Source: Rhodospirillaceae bacterium (GTDB taxonomy: Bacteria > Pseudomonadota > Alphaproteobacteria > Rhodospirillales > Rhodospirillaceae). Taken from it: DNA of 64,000 nt. The stretch covers positions 1 to 64,000 of the forward strand of contig JABJAH010000039.1 in NCBI GenBank assembly GCA_018666155.1, given 5' to 3'. The translations under genes were made by a program, and so were the position numbers. Positions 6,930-17,101 of this stretch are shown here, piece by piece; position 1 is the stretch's first letter; each line of letters opens with the position of its first letter. A model generated the notes under the pieces. The model worked only from the letters and a program-made list of their open reading frames with translations. It was not told the origin of the DNA and did no database searches.

Positions 6930-9438
6930 ACTACGGTCTTTCATGGCGCTGGCCCTAAGCGCGCTGGTGCTTATTGGGCTTGCGACAAACATTGCTGTCC
7001 AGGCCGTGCCTTGGCTCTGGATCGTCGCTGGAGCCAGCGTTCTCTGGATTGTCGCCGTTGCCTTGATTTGGTCTGTGTTGTCACAGCCCCCAACCGCGCG
7101 GCAGAGCCTAGAAGCGATAACAGCGATATTTGACTCAGCGCCAGGGCCGCGGTTCGTCACTGACGAGGAGGGTGCTGTTGTATACGCAAATCCGTCGGGG
7201 GCTGATTGGCTTGATGGAGTAACACCGCTTGACCGTTTTGCCGCTCTCGCCGCACCAGAGTACGATGGTGAAGAATTTGTTGCGCGACTAGGTCTTGCAG
7301 CTGGGGCTGGTCTTTCAGATCAAGTTGAGATTCCGTTGAGTGGTGAGATGCCTGAGCCAGATTGGTTCCAGGTGTTGATCCGTCCTCTTGAATCACTCCC
7401 TAATTTCCTTGTTTGGTCGCTTGAAGACATTACGGCGCGCAAGGCGATCAACGATATTTTGAGCCGAGAGCGCCAGGACCTTGCTGATTTTCTCGATTTC
7501 ATGCCGACGGGCGTTTATTCCGTCGATGTTGATGGGGCCTTCCATTACGTCAACCAAAGGTTCGCAGAGTGGCTCGGTCGATCAGCGGAAGAACTCGTCA
7601 ATCTGAGCCTGGATGATGTTCTAGCTGGAGCCTCACGTCCTGATCTTGATGGAGAATGGCAGGGAAGGGTCCGGTTCCAAACAGCGGCGGGTGACGCTAT
7701 TGATACCCTGGTTTTTCAGAGTACCTATGATGATGCCGGTGTAACCCGTACGCGCTCACTCGTGATGCGTGACGTTAAAACCGATATAGAGCGATCGGAG
7801 GGCCATGGGCGAACCGGCTTTCGTGTTCTATTCGACGCTGCGCCAGTGGCAATCGCCATCACGGAACCAGATGGATCTGTAACGGACTGCAACCAGGCTT
7901 TTGCGAAGCTGGTGAATCGAAATCGCGATGCTTTGATTGGGGACTCTCTATCCGATTTCCTCATCGAAGATGATCGTCGCGCGTTGCGTGGTGAATTTGA
8001 TCGCGTCATTGCAGGATCGGCTGAAAGTTCACACGTCGATGTGCGGCTTGCCAGCGGTAAGATTGGCGAAAGCGCCGTACAGGCTTCAGTTTTTCTCGGC
8101 CCCTTGTCGGGGGCTGCTGCGGCTGCTGCTGGCGAAGTCGAAGGGATGGTCGTCCACGTCATTGATACGACGGAGCAAAAGAGTCTCGAAGTTCAATTTG
8201 CCCAAGCACAAAAAATGCAAGCCATGGGGCAACTCGCCGGAGGTGTTGCGCACGATTTCAACAATTTGCTGACGGCAATGATCGGATTTTGTGACTTGCT
8301 ACTCCAGCGTCATGCAGCGGGGGATCCTTCTTTTGCAGATATCATGCAGATCAAGCAGAACGCAAACCGCGCGGCAAATCTTGTGCGACAATTGCTCGCG
8401 TTCTCGAGAAAGCAACCACTTCAGCCCAAAGAACTTAACTGTACGGATCACCTGACAGAATTGTCGCACTTGCTGACTAGGCTTATTGGTGAATCCATCG
8501 AGTATAAGTTGGTTCACGGACGAGACTTAGGGGCGGTTCGGGTCGACCCAGGTCAATTCGATCAAATTATTATTAATTTAGCGGTCAATGCGCGCGACGC
8601 GATGGCCGGCGGTGGAACTCTGACGATTACCACTAACACCAAAATATTTGAGTACCCTACGCAGTTGGGGGCGGAGCAAGTGCCTGCTGGTCGATACGTC
8701 ACGATTTCCGTGACCGATACAGGCAAGGGTATCGCGCGCGAAGACATCGGTAGAATCTTTGAGCCGTTCTTCTCGACTAAACAGGAAACACCCGGTGCCG
8801 GGACTGGATTGGGATTGGCGACCGTATACGGAATTGTGCGTCAAACCGGCGGGTTCATACTTGTTAATTCAGCTCCCGGTGAGGGCGCCAAGTTTACGAT
8901 TTACTTGCCGCGGATTGAGCCAGAAACAGACGACATCAGCGCGACCAGGGTTGAGGACGGACAAGAATTTTCCGTGCAAGCTACCGAAGACGAAGATCCG
9001 GTAGCACTTGCCGGTAAAATAGGGGCGGCATTGGCGAAGAGTCCCAGTAAAGGCGATTTGTCCGGAAGCGGTACGATTCTGTTGGTCGAAGACGAGGATG
9101 CGGTTCGTGTATTCGCGGCCCGGGCTCTAAAGAATAAGGGCTATACCGTTCTTGAGGCTCGCACCGGAGAGCAAGCCATGGATATGCTGCATGATGCGGA
9201 AGACTTGGAACTCCTGATCACCGATATGATGATGCCGGGAATGGACGGCGGGACACTTGCACGGTTCGTAAAGGTCGAGCGCCCCGAAGTTAGGGTCATT
9301 CTCATTTCAGGGTATTCCGAAGAAGTGGCGAGAGGTGACGTATTAGATAGCCCGGATATTCATTTCCTGCCGAAGCCGTTCAGTCTTGGGCAACTGGCTA
9401 GTAAAGTGAAAGACGTCCTGGCGCTGCCGGTCGACTAA
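6904..9438 (+). CDS. cckA: Cell-cycle hybrid histidine kinase CckA
   Basis: CckA is the membrane hybrid kinase that, through ChpT, phosphorylates CtrA and so controls the cell cycle and flagellar genes in alphaproteobacteria. From the ATG at 6904 it is 844 residues. Order: two membrane helices (about 12-32 and 35-58), PAS-like sensor segments (about 70-420), an HisKA domain with H450 (GGVAHDFNNLL), an HATPase with NARDAMAGGG and GTGLGLATVYGIV, and a C-terminal receiver with D774 (LLITDMMMPGMDG) and K in LPKPFS. The family residues of both phosphotransfer sites are intact. The start overlaps flhB; an ATG at 6943 is an alternative. Position behind flhB fits other Rhodospirillales. Confidence 0.88.
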   Translation: MGRVRLQTRLRSFMALALSALVLIGLATNIAVQAVPWLWIVAGASVLWIVAVALIWSVLSQPPTARQSLEAITAIFDSAPGPRFVTDEEGAVVYANPSGADWLDGVTPLDRFAALAAPEYDGEEFVARLGLAAGAGLSDQVEIPLSGEMPEPDWFQVLIRPLESLPNFLVWSLEDITARKAINDILSRERQDLADFLDFMPTGVYSVDVDGAFHYVNQRFAEWLGRSAEELVNLSLDDVLAGASRPDLDGEWQGRVRFQTAAGDAIDTLVFQSTYDDAGVTRTRSLVMRDVKTDIERSEGHGRTGFRVLFDAAPVAIAITEPDGSVTDCNQAFAKLVNRNRDALIGDSLSDFLIEDDRRALRGEFDRVIAGSAESSHVDVRLASGKIGESAVQASVFLGPLSGAAAAAAGEVEGMVVHVIDTTEQKSLEVQFAQAQKMQAMGQLAGGVAHDFNNLLTAMIGFCDLLLQRHAAGDPSFADIMQIKQNANRAANLVRQLLAFSRKQPLQPKELNCTDHLTELSHLLTRLIGESIEYKLVHGRDLGAVRVDPGQFDQIIINLAVNARDAMAGGGTLTITTNTKIFEYPTQLGAEQVPAGRYVTISVTDTGKGIAREDIGRIFEPFFSTKQETPGAGTGLGLATVYGIVRQTGGFILVNSAPGEGAKFTIYLPRIEPETDDISATRVEDGQEFSVQATEDEDPVALAGKIGAALAKSPSKGDLSGSGTILLVEDEDAVRVFAARALKNKGYTVLEARTGEQAMDMLHDAEDLELLITDMMMPGMDGGTLARFVKVERPEVRVILISGYSEEVARGDVLDSPDIHFLPKPFSLGQLASKVKDVLALPVD

Positions 9439-9546
9439 AAGGCATCGCTAATCTGGCGCATTTTCGGGTTTTTCTCAGTGCTTCTGCCTTCTTTACGGCT
9501 TAGATTTTACACTAACCCTCTGTTTTTATTCATTTTATCATTTTTT

Positions 9547-9561
9547 GTTCCATAATTGTTC
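9547..9561 (+). promoter_or_regulatory. LexA (SOS) box upstream of recA
   Basis: GTTC at 9547-9550, seven bases, then GTTC at 9558-9561: an exact match to the alphaproteobacterial LexA operator GTTC-N7-GTTC. A possible promoter follows immediately (TGGACA at 9569-9574, 16 bp, TACATT at 9591-9596). Together they suggest DNA-damage control of recA. Confidence 0.85.
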
Positions 9562-9647
9562 TTTTCTGTGGACAACGAGAACAAAGCACGTACATTAGTC
9601 TCCATTGCACACGGTGCTTGGGCACACTAAACACGAGGGACATAATC

Positions 9648-10748
9648 ATGGCGGAAGCGAAATTCAAAGTCGTGGAGAACAAAACCACCACAGATAAGAC
9701 CAAGGCTCTGGACGCCGCTCTTTCACAGATTGAGCGCTCGTTCGGTAAGGGCTCAATCATGCGGCTCGGCCAGCGTGATTCGGCCATAGATATTGAATCT
9801 ATCCCAACGGGTTGTCTTAGTTTGGATCTAGCGCTCGGTATCGGTGGTCTTCCCCGTGGCCGTGTTATCGAAATTTATGGTCCTGAGAGCTCTGGGAAAA
9901 CGACTCTCGCATTACATGTTATTGCTGAAGCGCAGAAATTAGGCGGTGCGTGCGCCTTTGTTGATGCTGAGCATGCACTTGATGCGGGTTATGCCCGTAA
10001 GCTTGGCGTCGATCTCGACAATTTGTTGATTTCCCAACCCGATGCTGGCGAGCAAGCCTTGGAGATTTCAGACACCCTGGTTCGTTCTGGTGCCATTGAT
10101 GTGTTGGTTATTGACTCAGTCGCAGCATTAACACCACGAGCCGAACTAGAAGGTGAGATGGGAGACCATCATGTTGGTTTGCAGGCACGATTGATGAGCC
10201 AAGCGTTGCGTAAGTTGACGGCGTCTGTCTCTAAGTCAAACACCATGATTATTTTTATCAATCAGATTCGCATGAAGATTGGTGTGATGTTCGGTAGTCC
10301 TGAAACCACCACAGGCGGAAATGCGCTCAAGTTCTACTCTTCTGTGCGTCTAGACATCCGTCGCATCGGTCAGATCAAGGATCGCGATGAAGTTGTTGGC
10401 AATCAGACCCGTATTAAAGTCGTTAAAAACAAGGTCGCGCCTCCATTCAAGCAAGTTGAATTTGACATCATGTACGGCGAAGGCGTCTCGAAGATGGGCG
10501 AGCTTATTGATTTGGGTGTGAAAGCTGGGATTGTCGAGAAATCAGGCTCCTGGTTCTCATGTAACTCAGAGCGTATTGGCCAAGGCCGCGAAAATGCCAA
10601 GACCTTTCTGAAAGAGCATCCTGACATGGCCAATGAGATAGAACGGAAAATTCGTGTCAACGCGGGTTTGATCGCTGACACCATGATTGGTGACGTTGCC
10701 GAGCCTTCTGAAAAGGATGATGAGGCGGAGATCCCTGCCGCCGAATAA
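9648..10748 (+). CDS. recA: Recombinase RecA
   Basis: RecA forms ATP-dependent filaments on single-stranded DNA, drives strand exchange and stimulates LexA self-cleavage. From the ATG at 9648 (GAGGGA seven bases upstream) it is 366 residues. Walker A is GPESSGKTT (78-86). Also visible are [13 protein letters not shown], loop 1 ([20 protein letters not shown]), [13 protein letters not shown] and loop 2 ([13 protein letters not shown]). The tail is acidic, as usual. An in-frame ATG ten codons upstream lacks a ribosome site. SOS control is indicated by the LexA box, and a strong terminator follows. Confidence 0.97.
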   Translation: MAEAKFKVVENKTTTDKTKALDAALSQIERSFGKGSIMRLGQRDSAIDIESIPTGCLSLDLALGIGGLPRGRVIEIYGPESSGKTTLALHVIAEAQKLGGACAFVDAEHALDAGYARKLGVDLDNLLISQPDAGEQALEISDTLVRSGAIDVLVIDSVAALTPRAELEGEMGDHHVGLQARLMSQALRKLTASVSKSNTMIIFINQIRMKIGVMFGSPETTTGGNALKFYSSVRLDIRRIGQIKDRDEVVGNQTRIKVVKNKVAPPFKQVEFDIMYGEGVSKMGELIDLGVKAGIVEKSGSWFSCNSERIGQGRENAKTFLKEHPDMANEIERKIRVNAGLIADTMIGDVAEPSEKDDEAEIPAAE

Positions 10749-10772
10749 TATTCCCGATCCCCTCGGGCCTTT

Positions 10773-10818
10773 GCAGCGGCGGTGCTTCCCCTCAGCCCGC
10801 CGCTGCTTCTATTTTTGC
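10773..10818 (+). terminator. Rho-independent terminator after recA
   Basis: A perfect 10-bp stem, GCAGCGGCGG (10773-10782) with CCGCCGCTGC (10797-10806), encloses a 14-base loop. A T-rich run follows (TTCTATTTTT). Confidence 0.85.
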
Positions 10819-10938
10819 CAGCGGGTTCTTTTTTTCGGTCGTTTTCTATTCCCGTTCTTGCCAGCCACGAGGACTAAGCTAACATCGGTCTTTTGGGCAT
10901 GGTAAGTCGTGCTAAAACTAATGAGGGATAGGTGAGTT

Positions 10939-11415
10939 ATGTCGAAGTTTGATCGTGCGTATTACGTCAATTTGGTGGAGCAAGGGTACTTCGGCAACGT
11001 CGTCAAAGAAGATATCGCCGCAGCTTGCGCCTGTTTTACCGAAGACTCCCAAGTCGTGATTTACCATGGTGATAATGAGGTCCGCCGATTTTATGGCAGT
11101 CCACAGGGCGATCAACTGCCTCTAGAGGCGTTCTACGATCATTTGCTTGGGAATTACGGGGCCCTGTTTGAGCATTTCGAACATACCATCGATCTAGAGT
11201 CCGAGCGGTGCGCCGCTAATTTCTTAGTGACTCTGACACCCAAGCCTGGCTCTGCTTACGAAGAGACAGGCACTTTAACCCTAAATAATTCCAACTTCTT
11301 TCGCTGCCGGGATGGCAAGATCTATTACATGGTCATTTACTATGCGAATCCGACCCTGGGGGCGAAGCTGGGGACCCAGTCAGCGAGTCCAACGGGTTTT
11401 CCCAAATCGAATTGA
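10939..11415 (+). CDS. NTF2/SnoaL-like fold protein
   Basis: A 158-residue soluble protein whose layout matches the NTF2-like superfamily: an N-terminal helix (YVNLVEQGYFGNVVKEDIAAACACFTEDSQVVIYHG), then alternating strands ending in FFRCRDGKIYYMVIYYANP. Some relatives are small isomerases or hydrolases and many are only binding proteins; no catalytic set can be assigned here. It lies between recA and alaS, with the recA terminator upstream, so it has its own transcription start or shares one with alaS. Function unknown. Confidence 0.7.
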   Translation: MSKFDRAYYVNLVEQGYFGNVVKEDIAAACACFTEDSQVVIYHGDNEVRRFYGSPQGDQLPLEAFYDHLLGNYGALFEHFEHTIDLESERCAANFLVTLTPKPGSAYEETGTLTLNNSNFFRCRDGKIYYMVIYYANPTLGAKLGTQSASPTGFPKSN

Positions 11416-11547
11416 GCCTTTACCCTTTCTGGACACTCCCCTCGGGAACCGCTAAAAACCTCGCTTTCTCGCATTCATAGAACTCGTCTTCTATCGGGCT
11501 ATATGGTTGCCGACGGATTGGTGATCTTCTCTTAGACGACGGGTGTT

Positions 11548-14211
11548 ATGGGTTCTACAAGCGACGTTCGCGCAACCTTTCTGGATTACTTTGCAAGCAA
11601 CGGCCACGAGCGTGTTGCTTCAAGTCCGCTCGTGCCACGCAACGACCCAACCCTGATGTTCACGAACGCGGGGATGGTCCAATTCAAGGATGTCTTCACA
11701 GGGAACGAAACGCGGTCTTATTCACGAGCGACATCGTCGCAGAAATGTGTCCGCGCAGGTGGCAAGCACAACGACCTTGATAACGTTGGTTATACGGTTC
11801 GGCACCACACGTTTTTCGAAATGTTGGGCAATTTCTCTTTCGGTGACTATTTCAAGGAAGAAGCGATCAAGCTCGCTTGGGATCTGGTGACCCGAGAGTA
11901 TGGTCTGGCGACAGAACGACTGTTGGTTACCGTGCACTCCAGCGATGAAGAAGCCGCCGGCCTGTGGACCAAGATTGCCGGCCTATCTGATGACAAGATT
12001 ATCCGCATTCCGACGTCAGATAATTTTTGGGCGATGGGTGAAACCGGACCGTGTGGGCCATGCACTGAGATATTCTATGACCACGGCGATCATATACCCG
12101 GTGGGCCGCCGGGCTCACCCGATGAAGATGGGGATCGTTTCGTCGAGATATGGAACCTCGTCTTTATGCAGTACGAGCAAATCTCGGCTGATAAACGCGT
12201 AGACCTCCCCAAACCAAGCGTTGATACCGGAATGGGGTTGGAACGGACCGCGGCCATTCTTCAAGGGACAAATGACAACTACGCCATTGACCTCATGCGG
12301 TTTCTTATTGAAGCAACGGGACAAGCGGCGGGAACGGACCCTGATGGAGACGATGCAGTGTCGCATCGCGTCATTGCTGATCACCTCCGTGCGACCGGGT
12401 TTCTCATCGCTGACGGTGTTTTGCCGTCTAACGAGGGTCGTGGATACGTTCTACGCCGAATTATGCGCCGAGCGATGCGTCATGCCCATTTGATGGGGTG
12501 CGCCGATCCCCTTCTGTGCAAACTGGTCCCCGCGCTCGTGGAACAGATGGGTAAGCAGTTTCCAGAACTGGAGCGCGCACAGTCACTCGTTACCGAAACC
12601 CTCCTCCTCGAGGAAACACGTTTCAAGACGATGCTCGACCGTGGCCTTAAGCTCCTCGATGAAGAGGCCAAGGACCTGACGTCAGGCGGCCAACTGTCCG
12701 GTGACGTAGCGTTTAAACTTTATGATACCTACGGATTTCCGCTGGATTTGACCCAGGATGCTCTGCGGCCTCGTGGCATAGACGTCGATACAGGCGCTTT
12801 TGCGTCAGCGATGGACCGTCAGAAGGAAGAGGCACGTAAAGCGTGGTCGGGCTCGGGAGACGCAGCGACAGACAAAGTCTGGTTCGATTTGCGCGATAGC
12901 GCCGGTGCGTCAGATTTCCTCGGATACGCCACCGAGACGGCCCAAGGCAAGATCGTCGCGATCGTTTCAGAAGGTCTTCCACAGCAAACGGCTAAGGCAG
13001 GGCAAGAGGTGGCTCTTCTCGCGAATCAGACGCCGTTTTATGGGGAATCTGGTGGGCAGGTTGGTGATACCGGGACCATCGTCACATCAGGCGGCGCGAC
13101 AATTACGATTACGGATACCCAAAAGAAGCTTGATGCCTTGCATGTGCATTTGGGGACTGTCACTAACGGTAGTATCGCCGTTGGAGATGAAGCGACTTTT
13201 ACTGTTGATGGAGCTAGGCGCAGCGCTGTGCGCGGGCATCACTCTGCCACGCACCTATTGCATGCTGCTCTACGTCAGACTTTGGGTGACCACGTAACGC
13301 AAAAGGGATCCCTCGTCGCCGCTGATCGGCTGCGCTTCGACATCAGTCACCCTAAGCCGATCACCCGTGAGGACGTCTTGGCGGTCGAGGCAATCGTTAA
13401 TGATCAGGTCCGCGCTAACGCTCCTGTGTCTACGCAGCTTATGGATCCAGAAGGCGCTATTCAGGCCGGCGCTATGGCCTTGTTTGGCGAAAAGTACGGT
13501 GATGAAGTTCGCGTCGTTTCAATGGGCACGCAGAGCGAAGCAGATCAACACCAATATTCAGTAGAACTATGCGGCGGCATTCACGTCGGTCGTACCGGCG
13601 ATATCGGTTTATTTAAAATCGTCGAAGAATCGGCGGTTGCGTCAGGTGTTCGCCGTATCGAAGCGGTGACGGGAATGGCTGCAGAAACATGGGTCAGTGA
13701 TCAGCAAACTTTGGTTGGACAAACGGCTGAGGTTCTCAAGGTTGCCCCACGTGACATTCCAAACCGTGTCTCGGCACTGCTTGAAGAGCGCCGCAAGCTT
13801 GAGCGAGAATTATCTGACTTGCGTAAAAAGCTGGTTACGTCTGGTGGCGGCGGTGCGGCTAAGCCTGAAGCTAAATCGATCAGTGGGATCGCATTCTCAG
13901 GCCGCATTTTGGATGGGATGCCAGCAAAAGACCTTAAAGGTTTAGCCGACGAGATTAAGCAATCACAGGGAAGTGGTGTCGTTGCTCTGCTTTCGGTTGA
14001 TGAGGGCAAAGTATCCCTCGTGGTCGGTGTTAGCGACGACCTCACAGATCGCATTGACGCTGTTGGTCTCGTGCGTGCGGGATCAGCGGCCGTTGGGGGT
14101 AAGGGCGGGGGTGGCCGACCTGATATGGCTCAGGCGGGTGGCCCCGATGGTGACAAAGCCTCAGAAGCCTTGGCCGCAATAGAAACGGCGCTTTCTTCTA
14201 GCATAGGCTAG
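11548..14211 (+). CDS. alaS: Alanine--tRNA ligase
   Basis: AlaRS charges tRNA-Ala with alanine and edits Ser/Gly mischarging. At 887 residues it is full length. The class II core is at the N-terminus ([40 protein letters not shown]). The editing domain carries the zinc motif HHSATHLLH followed by [13 protein letters not shown]. The C-terminal C-Ala region contains the glycine-rich [16 protein letters not shown]. The order recA, small gene, alaS is common in this group. The ATG at 11548 is the first start that includes the conserved N-terminus. Confidence 0.97.
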   Translation: MGSTSDVRATFLDYFASNGHERVASSPLVPRNDPTLMFTNAGMVQFKDVFTGNETRSYSRATSSQKCVRAGGKHNDLDNVGYTVRHHTFFEMLGNFSFGDYFKEEAIKLAWDLVTREYGLATERLLVTVHSSDEEAAGLWTKIAGLSDDKIIRIPTSDNFWAMGETGPCGPCTEIFYDHGDHIPGGPPGSPDEDGDRFVEIWNLVFMQYEQISADKRVDLPKPSVDTGMGLERTAAILQGTNDNYAIDLMRFLIEATGQAAGTDPDGDDAVSHRVIADHLRATGFLIADGVLPSNEGRGYVLRRIMRRAMRHAHLMGCADPLLCKLVPALVEQMGKQFPELERAQSLVTETLLLEETRFKTMLDRGLKLLDEEAKDLTSGGQLSGDVAFKLYDTYGFPLDLTQDALRPRGIDVDTGAFASAMDRQKEEARKAWSGSGDAATDKVWFDLRDSAGASDFLGYATETAQGKIVAIVSEGLPQQTAKAGQEVALLANQTPFYGESGGQVGDTGTIVTSGGATITITDTQKKLDALHVHLGTVTNGSIAVGDEATFTVDGARRSAVRGHHSATHLLHAALRQTLGDHVTQKGSLVAADRLRFDISHPKPITREDVLAVEAIVNDQVRANAPVSTQLMDPEGAIQAGAMALFGEKYGDEVRVVSMGTQSEADQHQYSVELCGGIHVGRTGDIGLFKIVEESAVASGVRRIEAVTGMAAETWVSDQQTLVGQTAEVLKVAPRDIPNRVSALLEERRKLERELSDLRKKLVTSGGGGAAKPEAKSISGIAFSGRILDGMPAKDLKGLADEIKQSQGSGVVALLSVDEGKVSLVVGVSDDLTDRIDAVGLVRAGSAAVGGKGGGGRPDMAQAGGPDGDKASEALAAIETALSSSIG

Positions 14212-14247
14212 TAAAACCCGTTATTTATCAATTGGTTATGAATGTAA

Positions 14248-14346
14248 TGCGCTGCGATATCAGAAATGCTGCAGCGCAATATAATTGTTGACTTTGTGCA
14301 TCTTTTCCCTATTATATATCGCACTGCAGCATAGATAGCCGCTGCA
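14248..14346 (+). promoter_or_regulatory. Phasin promoter flanked by TGC-rich palindromes
   Basis: A sigma-70-type promoter is visible: TTGACT (14288-14293), 16 bp, TATTAT (14310-14315). It is flanked by TGCTGCAGCGCA (14267-14278) upstream and GCACTGCAGCA (14321-14331) downstream, with further TGCGCTGCG (14248-14256) and GCTGCA (14341-14346). PhaR repressors of phasin genes bind TGC-rich sites of the CTGC/GCAG type in Paracoccus and Rhodobacter, so these are candidate PhaR operators. The operator assignment is inference. Confidence 0.55.
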
Positions 14347-14435
14347 CATGGATTTGTACGGCACTGCGCTTTTTTTAAAATGGTCGCGTGGGCCTGAACC
14401 GGCAAAACAACAAAAGACCGAAAAGGACGCACGAT

Positions 14436-14816
14436 ATGAAACCTTATGATGATGCGGTTGCCTTCAACCAAAACAACCTTGATGCCTTTGTCGCCAGTAG
14501 CACTGTTTTTGCTAAGGGTTTTGAACAGTTGACCAAGCAATATGTCGCGTTCGCTAGCGAAAGCTTCGAAGACGCCATTGAAGCTGGCAAAAAGATCGTA
14601 GCCGCCAAGACGGTTAACGAAGCTGTCGACATGCAGACCAAGATTGCCAAGGACGTTTGGGAAAAGGCTGTCTCTGAGGGCCAGAAAATGTCCGATCTCT
14701 CAACCGGTATTTTCAAGGAAGCCTCTGCACCGATCTCCGATCGCGTCCAAGCGACCGTTGACGTTGCGAACGAGACGGCAAAGAAAGCCGCTAAGACGAC
14801 GAAGAAGGCTGCCTAG
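14436..14816 (+). CDS. Phasin family protein
   Basis: Phasins coat polyhydroxyalkanoate granules. From the ATG at 14436 (AAGGA upstream) the protein has 126 residues, is mostly amphipathic helix, and matches the alphaproteobacterial phasin pattern (FAKGFEQLTKQYVAFASESFEDAIEAGK). It ends in an Ala/Lys-rich tail (TAKKAAKTTKKAA), as in many phasins. A longer reading from 14388 has no ribosome site. It is monocistronic, with its own promoter and terminator. No PHA synthase is nearby, so granule binding is inferred from family alone. Confidence 0.85.
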   Translation: MKPYDDAVAFNQNNLDAFVASSTVFAKGFEQLTKQYVAFASESFEDAIEAGKKIVAAKTVNEAVDMQTKIAKDVWEKAVSEGQKMSDLSTGIFKEASAPISDRVQATVDVANETAKKAAKTTKKAA

Positions 14817-14846
14817 TCCTTCTTTTCGATCTGACGCACTGTCATG

Positions 14847-14878
14847 AAAGGCCCGGTCTTACCGGGCCTTTCCTCGTT
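14847..14878 (+). terminator. Rho-independent terminator after the phasin gene
   Basis: A perfect 10-bp stem AAAGGCCCGG / CCGGGCCTTT has a five-base loop (TCTTA) and is followed by a T-rich stretch. Confidence 0.88.
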
Positions 14879-15054
14879 TTGGGGCCGGTAAACCGCAGTC
14901 CCGCCTTAATTCGCATGTTACACTCGCTTACAGATAACCGTGCTTTTTGACACATTGGTGATACCGGTACGGTTTAAAGTCCCGATCTATTGGATGGCGG
15001 AGATCTGCCTCCCTAGGCGATAGGGTCGTCATAAAATCAGGTGTGGAACATACA

Positions 15055-16365
15055 ATGAATGATGATACAGCCCCCTCGGGCAACGCTAGTCCGAGCGCTG
15101 AAATGGCCGAAAAGCTAGGCCTAAACAAAGCTCAACAAAGTTTTGTGAACCGCTACAAATGGTACATCGCCATCGTTGCCTTAGTGGTGTTCGGCTCGAT
15201 TGGGCTAAATTCCGGTTCCGGCGCGCCTGACGTGAGTTATAGAACGGCTCCCGTAACGCAGGGTGATTTGACTGTGACGGTTACAGCGACCGGCACCATT
15301 CAGCCACTCAATCAGGTTGACGTGGGTGCTGAAATCTCAGGCCTTATTGAAGTCGTCAATGTAGATTTCAATGATCGTGTCTCTCTTGGCCAGACTCTGG
15401 CCGTTATGGACAAAGATCAGTTGTCTGCCAGGGTTCGTCAAACGGAAGCTCAACTCATTTCTGCGCGCGCGAAAGTGGAAGAGGCGAAAGCCAGTGAATT
15501 TGAAGCCCGGAATAATCTTCGGCGAGCCGAAAGTCTCCACAAAAAGGGAAATGTTTCCGAGCAGTCCTTAGATAACGCGAGTGCTGCCCATGCCCGGGCG
15601 ATCGCCGTGCTGGCAAGTGTCTACGCCCAGGTTACGGTTGCGGAGGCCAATTTGGCCGCGGACCATACCAATCTAGCCAAGACAGATATAACGGCGCCTA
15701 TCGATGGTATCGTTCTAACCCGGCAAGTTGAGCCAGGTCAGACCGTTGCGGCATCTCTTCAAACTCCGGTTTTGTTTACGCTTGCGGAAGATTTGTCGGC
15801 GATGAAATTGGTGGTCGATATTGACGAGGCGGATATCGGGCAGGTCAAAGAAGGTCAGGTGGCCACGTTCTCCGTGGACGCCTATGCCGGTCGGGTTTTT
15901 CCAGCGACGATAACCTCTGTTCGGTTTGCGCCAAAGAATGAGGGTGGCGTGGTGACATACGAGGCGCTGCTTTCCGTCAATAACAGTGATCTCGCGCTAC
16001 GCCCTGGCATGACAGCAACGGCAACCATCACAACGGCAACCAGAAATGGTGCGGTCATGGTGCCGTATGCTGCGCTGCGCTTTACGCCACCAATGCCGGC
16101 TAAGGATGATGATAAACCGGCAGCACGCCGAGGCGGTGCCCCCGGTCTTATGGGAATGATGATGCCACGGTTCAACCGCAATCGCGGAGGCCGCCAAACA
16201 CCTCTGCAAGTTGGGGCGCCGGGTCGCGTTTGGGTCATGGAAGAGGGACGCCCACGCGCCATTCCGGTCGAGGTGGGATTGTTGGACGGTGAGCGCGCCG
16301 AGGTCATCGCGGACGGCATTGCCGAAGGCACTCAAGTTATTATCGGTATACAGGCGGCAGGCTGA
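15055..16365 (+). CDS. MacA-type periplasmic efflux adaptor
   Basis: A membrane-fusion protein linking an ABC pump to an outer-membrane channel. From the ATG at 15055 it has 436 residues: a cytoplasmic N-terminus, one membrane anchor (about 35-52), a lipoyl/barrel-sandwich domain (VTATGTIQPLNQVDVGAEISG), an alpha-hairpin (about 120-190) and beta-barrel domains. Near 343-384 it carries an unusual Gly/Arg/Met-rich insertion (AARRGGAPGLMGMMMPRFNR). A GTG at 15043 is an alternative start. The stop overlaps the ATPase gene by one base (16365), so it forms one operon with the two MacB parts. Substrate unknown. Confidence 0.87.
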   Translation: MNDDTAPSGNASPSAEMAEKLGLNKAQQSFVNRYKWYIAIVALVVFGSIGLNSGSGAPDVSYRTAPVTQGDLTVTVTATGTIQPLNQVDVGAEISGLIEVVNVDFNDRVSLGQTLAVMDKDQLSARVRQTEAQLISARAKVEEAKASEFEARNNLRRAESLHKKGNVSEQSLDNASAAHARAIAVLASVYAQVTVAEANLAADHTNLAKTDITAPIDGIVLTRQVEPGQTVAASLQTPVLFTLAEDLSAMKLVVDIDEADIGQVKEGQVATFSVDAYAGRVFPATITSVRFAPKNEGGVVTYEALLSVNNSDLALRPGMTATATITTATRNGAVMVPYAALRFTPPMPAKDDDKPAARRGGAPGLMGMMMPRFNRNRGGRQTPLQVGAPGRVWVMEEGRPRAIPVEVGLLDGERAEVIADGIAEGTQVIIGIQAAG

Positions 16366-17093
16366 TGGCCGAGAAGGACCTCGCCACCGAGACCTATGAC
16401 GGCCCTGTCGTTTCTTTTGAGCACGTCGCTAAGGTCTATGGCGACGGCGAAATGGCAGTCCGAGCCCTCGACGACGTGAGTTTCGATATTGATCCCGGAG
16501 AGTTCGTTGCCGTCATGGGGTCTAGCGGGTCGGGCAAGTCGACCACCATGAATATTCTTGGTTGCCTAGATACACCAACGCGCGGTCGATATCTGTTCAA
16601 AGGGGTTGATGTCAAAACACTGACCAGAGATCAGCGCGCCCTCCTAAGGCGGCATTATCTGGGATTCGTTTTCCAGGGTTTTAATCTTCTGTCGCGGACG
16701 ACAGCACTCGAGAATCTCGAGTTGCCGCTTATCTATCGCCGCATATCTAAGGCAGACCGGCGAGAACTCGCGATGCAAGCGCTTCACGCCGTCGGCCTTG
16801 AAAACCGTGAGCACCACACCGCTGCGGAGTTGTCTGGCGGGCAGCAGCAGCGTGTGGCTATCGCAAGAGCCATGGTGACCAGTCCGTCTCTCCTCCTGGC
16901 TGATGAACCAACCGGGAATTTAGACACGGCTCGAAGTCAGGAGATTATGGAGCTTCTTGCCCAATTAAACTCGGAGGATGGGCTGACCATTGTGCTTGTG
17001 ACCCATGAGGAAGAGATGGCCGCATTTGCTCGGCGACGGCTCGAATTTCGCGACGGCAATATCGTTCATGAATCACGATCAGAAGCGGCATAG
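16365..17093 (+). CDS. MacB/LolD-type ABC transporter ATPase
   Basis: The ATP-binding subunit that powers the MacAB-like mechanotransmission pump. At 242 residues it is a single nucleotide-binding domain. Walker A is GSSGSGKST (52-60), the Q-loop lies at FVFQGFN (101-107), the signature is LSGGQ (156-160), and Walker B is [12 protein letters not shown] (D180, E181). The switch His is in LVTHE. The ATPase and permease are separate proteins here, unlike the fused E. coli MacB. It starts on the last base of the adaptor gene, and the permease starts 8 bp after its stop. Confidence 0.93.
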   Translation: MAEKDLATETYDGPVVSFEHVAKVYGDGEMAVRALDDVSFDIDPGEFVAVMGSSGSGKSTTMNILGCLDTPTRGRYLFKGVDVKTLTRDQRALLRRHYLGFVFQGFNLLSRTTALENLELPLIYRRISKADRRELAMQALHAVGLENREHHTAAELSGGQQQRVAIARAMVTSPSLLLADEPTGNLDTARSQEIMELLAQLNSEDGLTIVLVTHEEEMAAFARRRLEFRDGNIVHESRSEAA

Positions 17094-17101
17094 GTGTAGC
17101 T

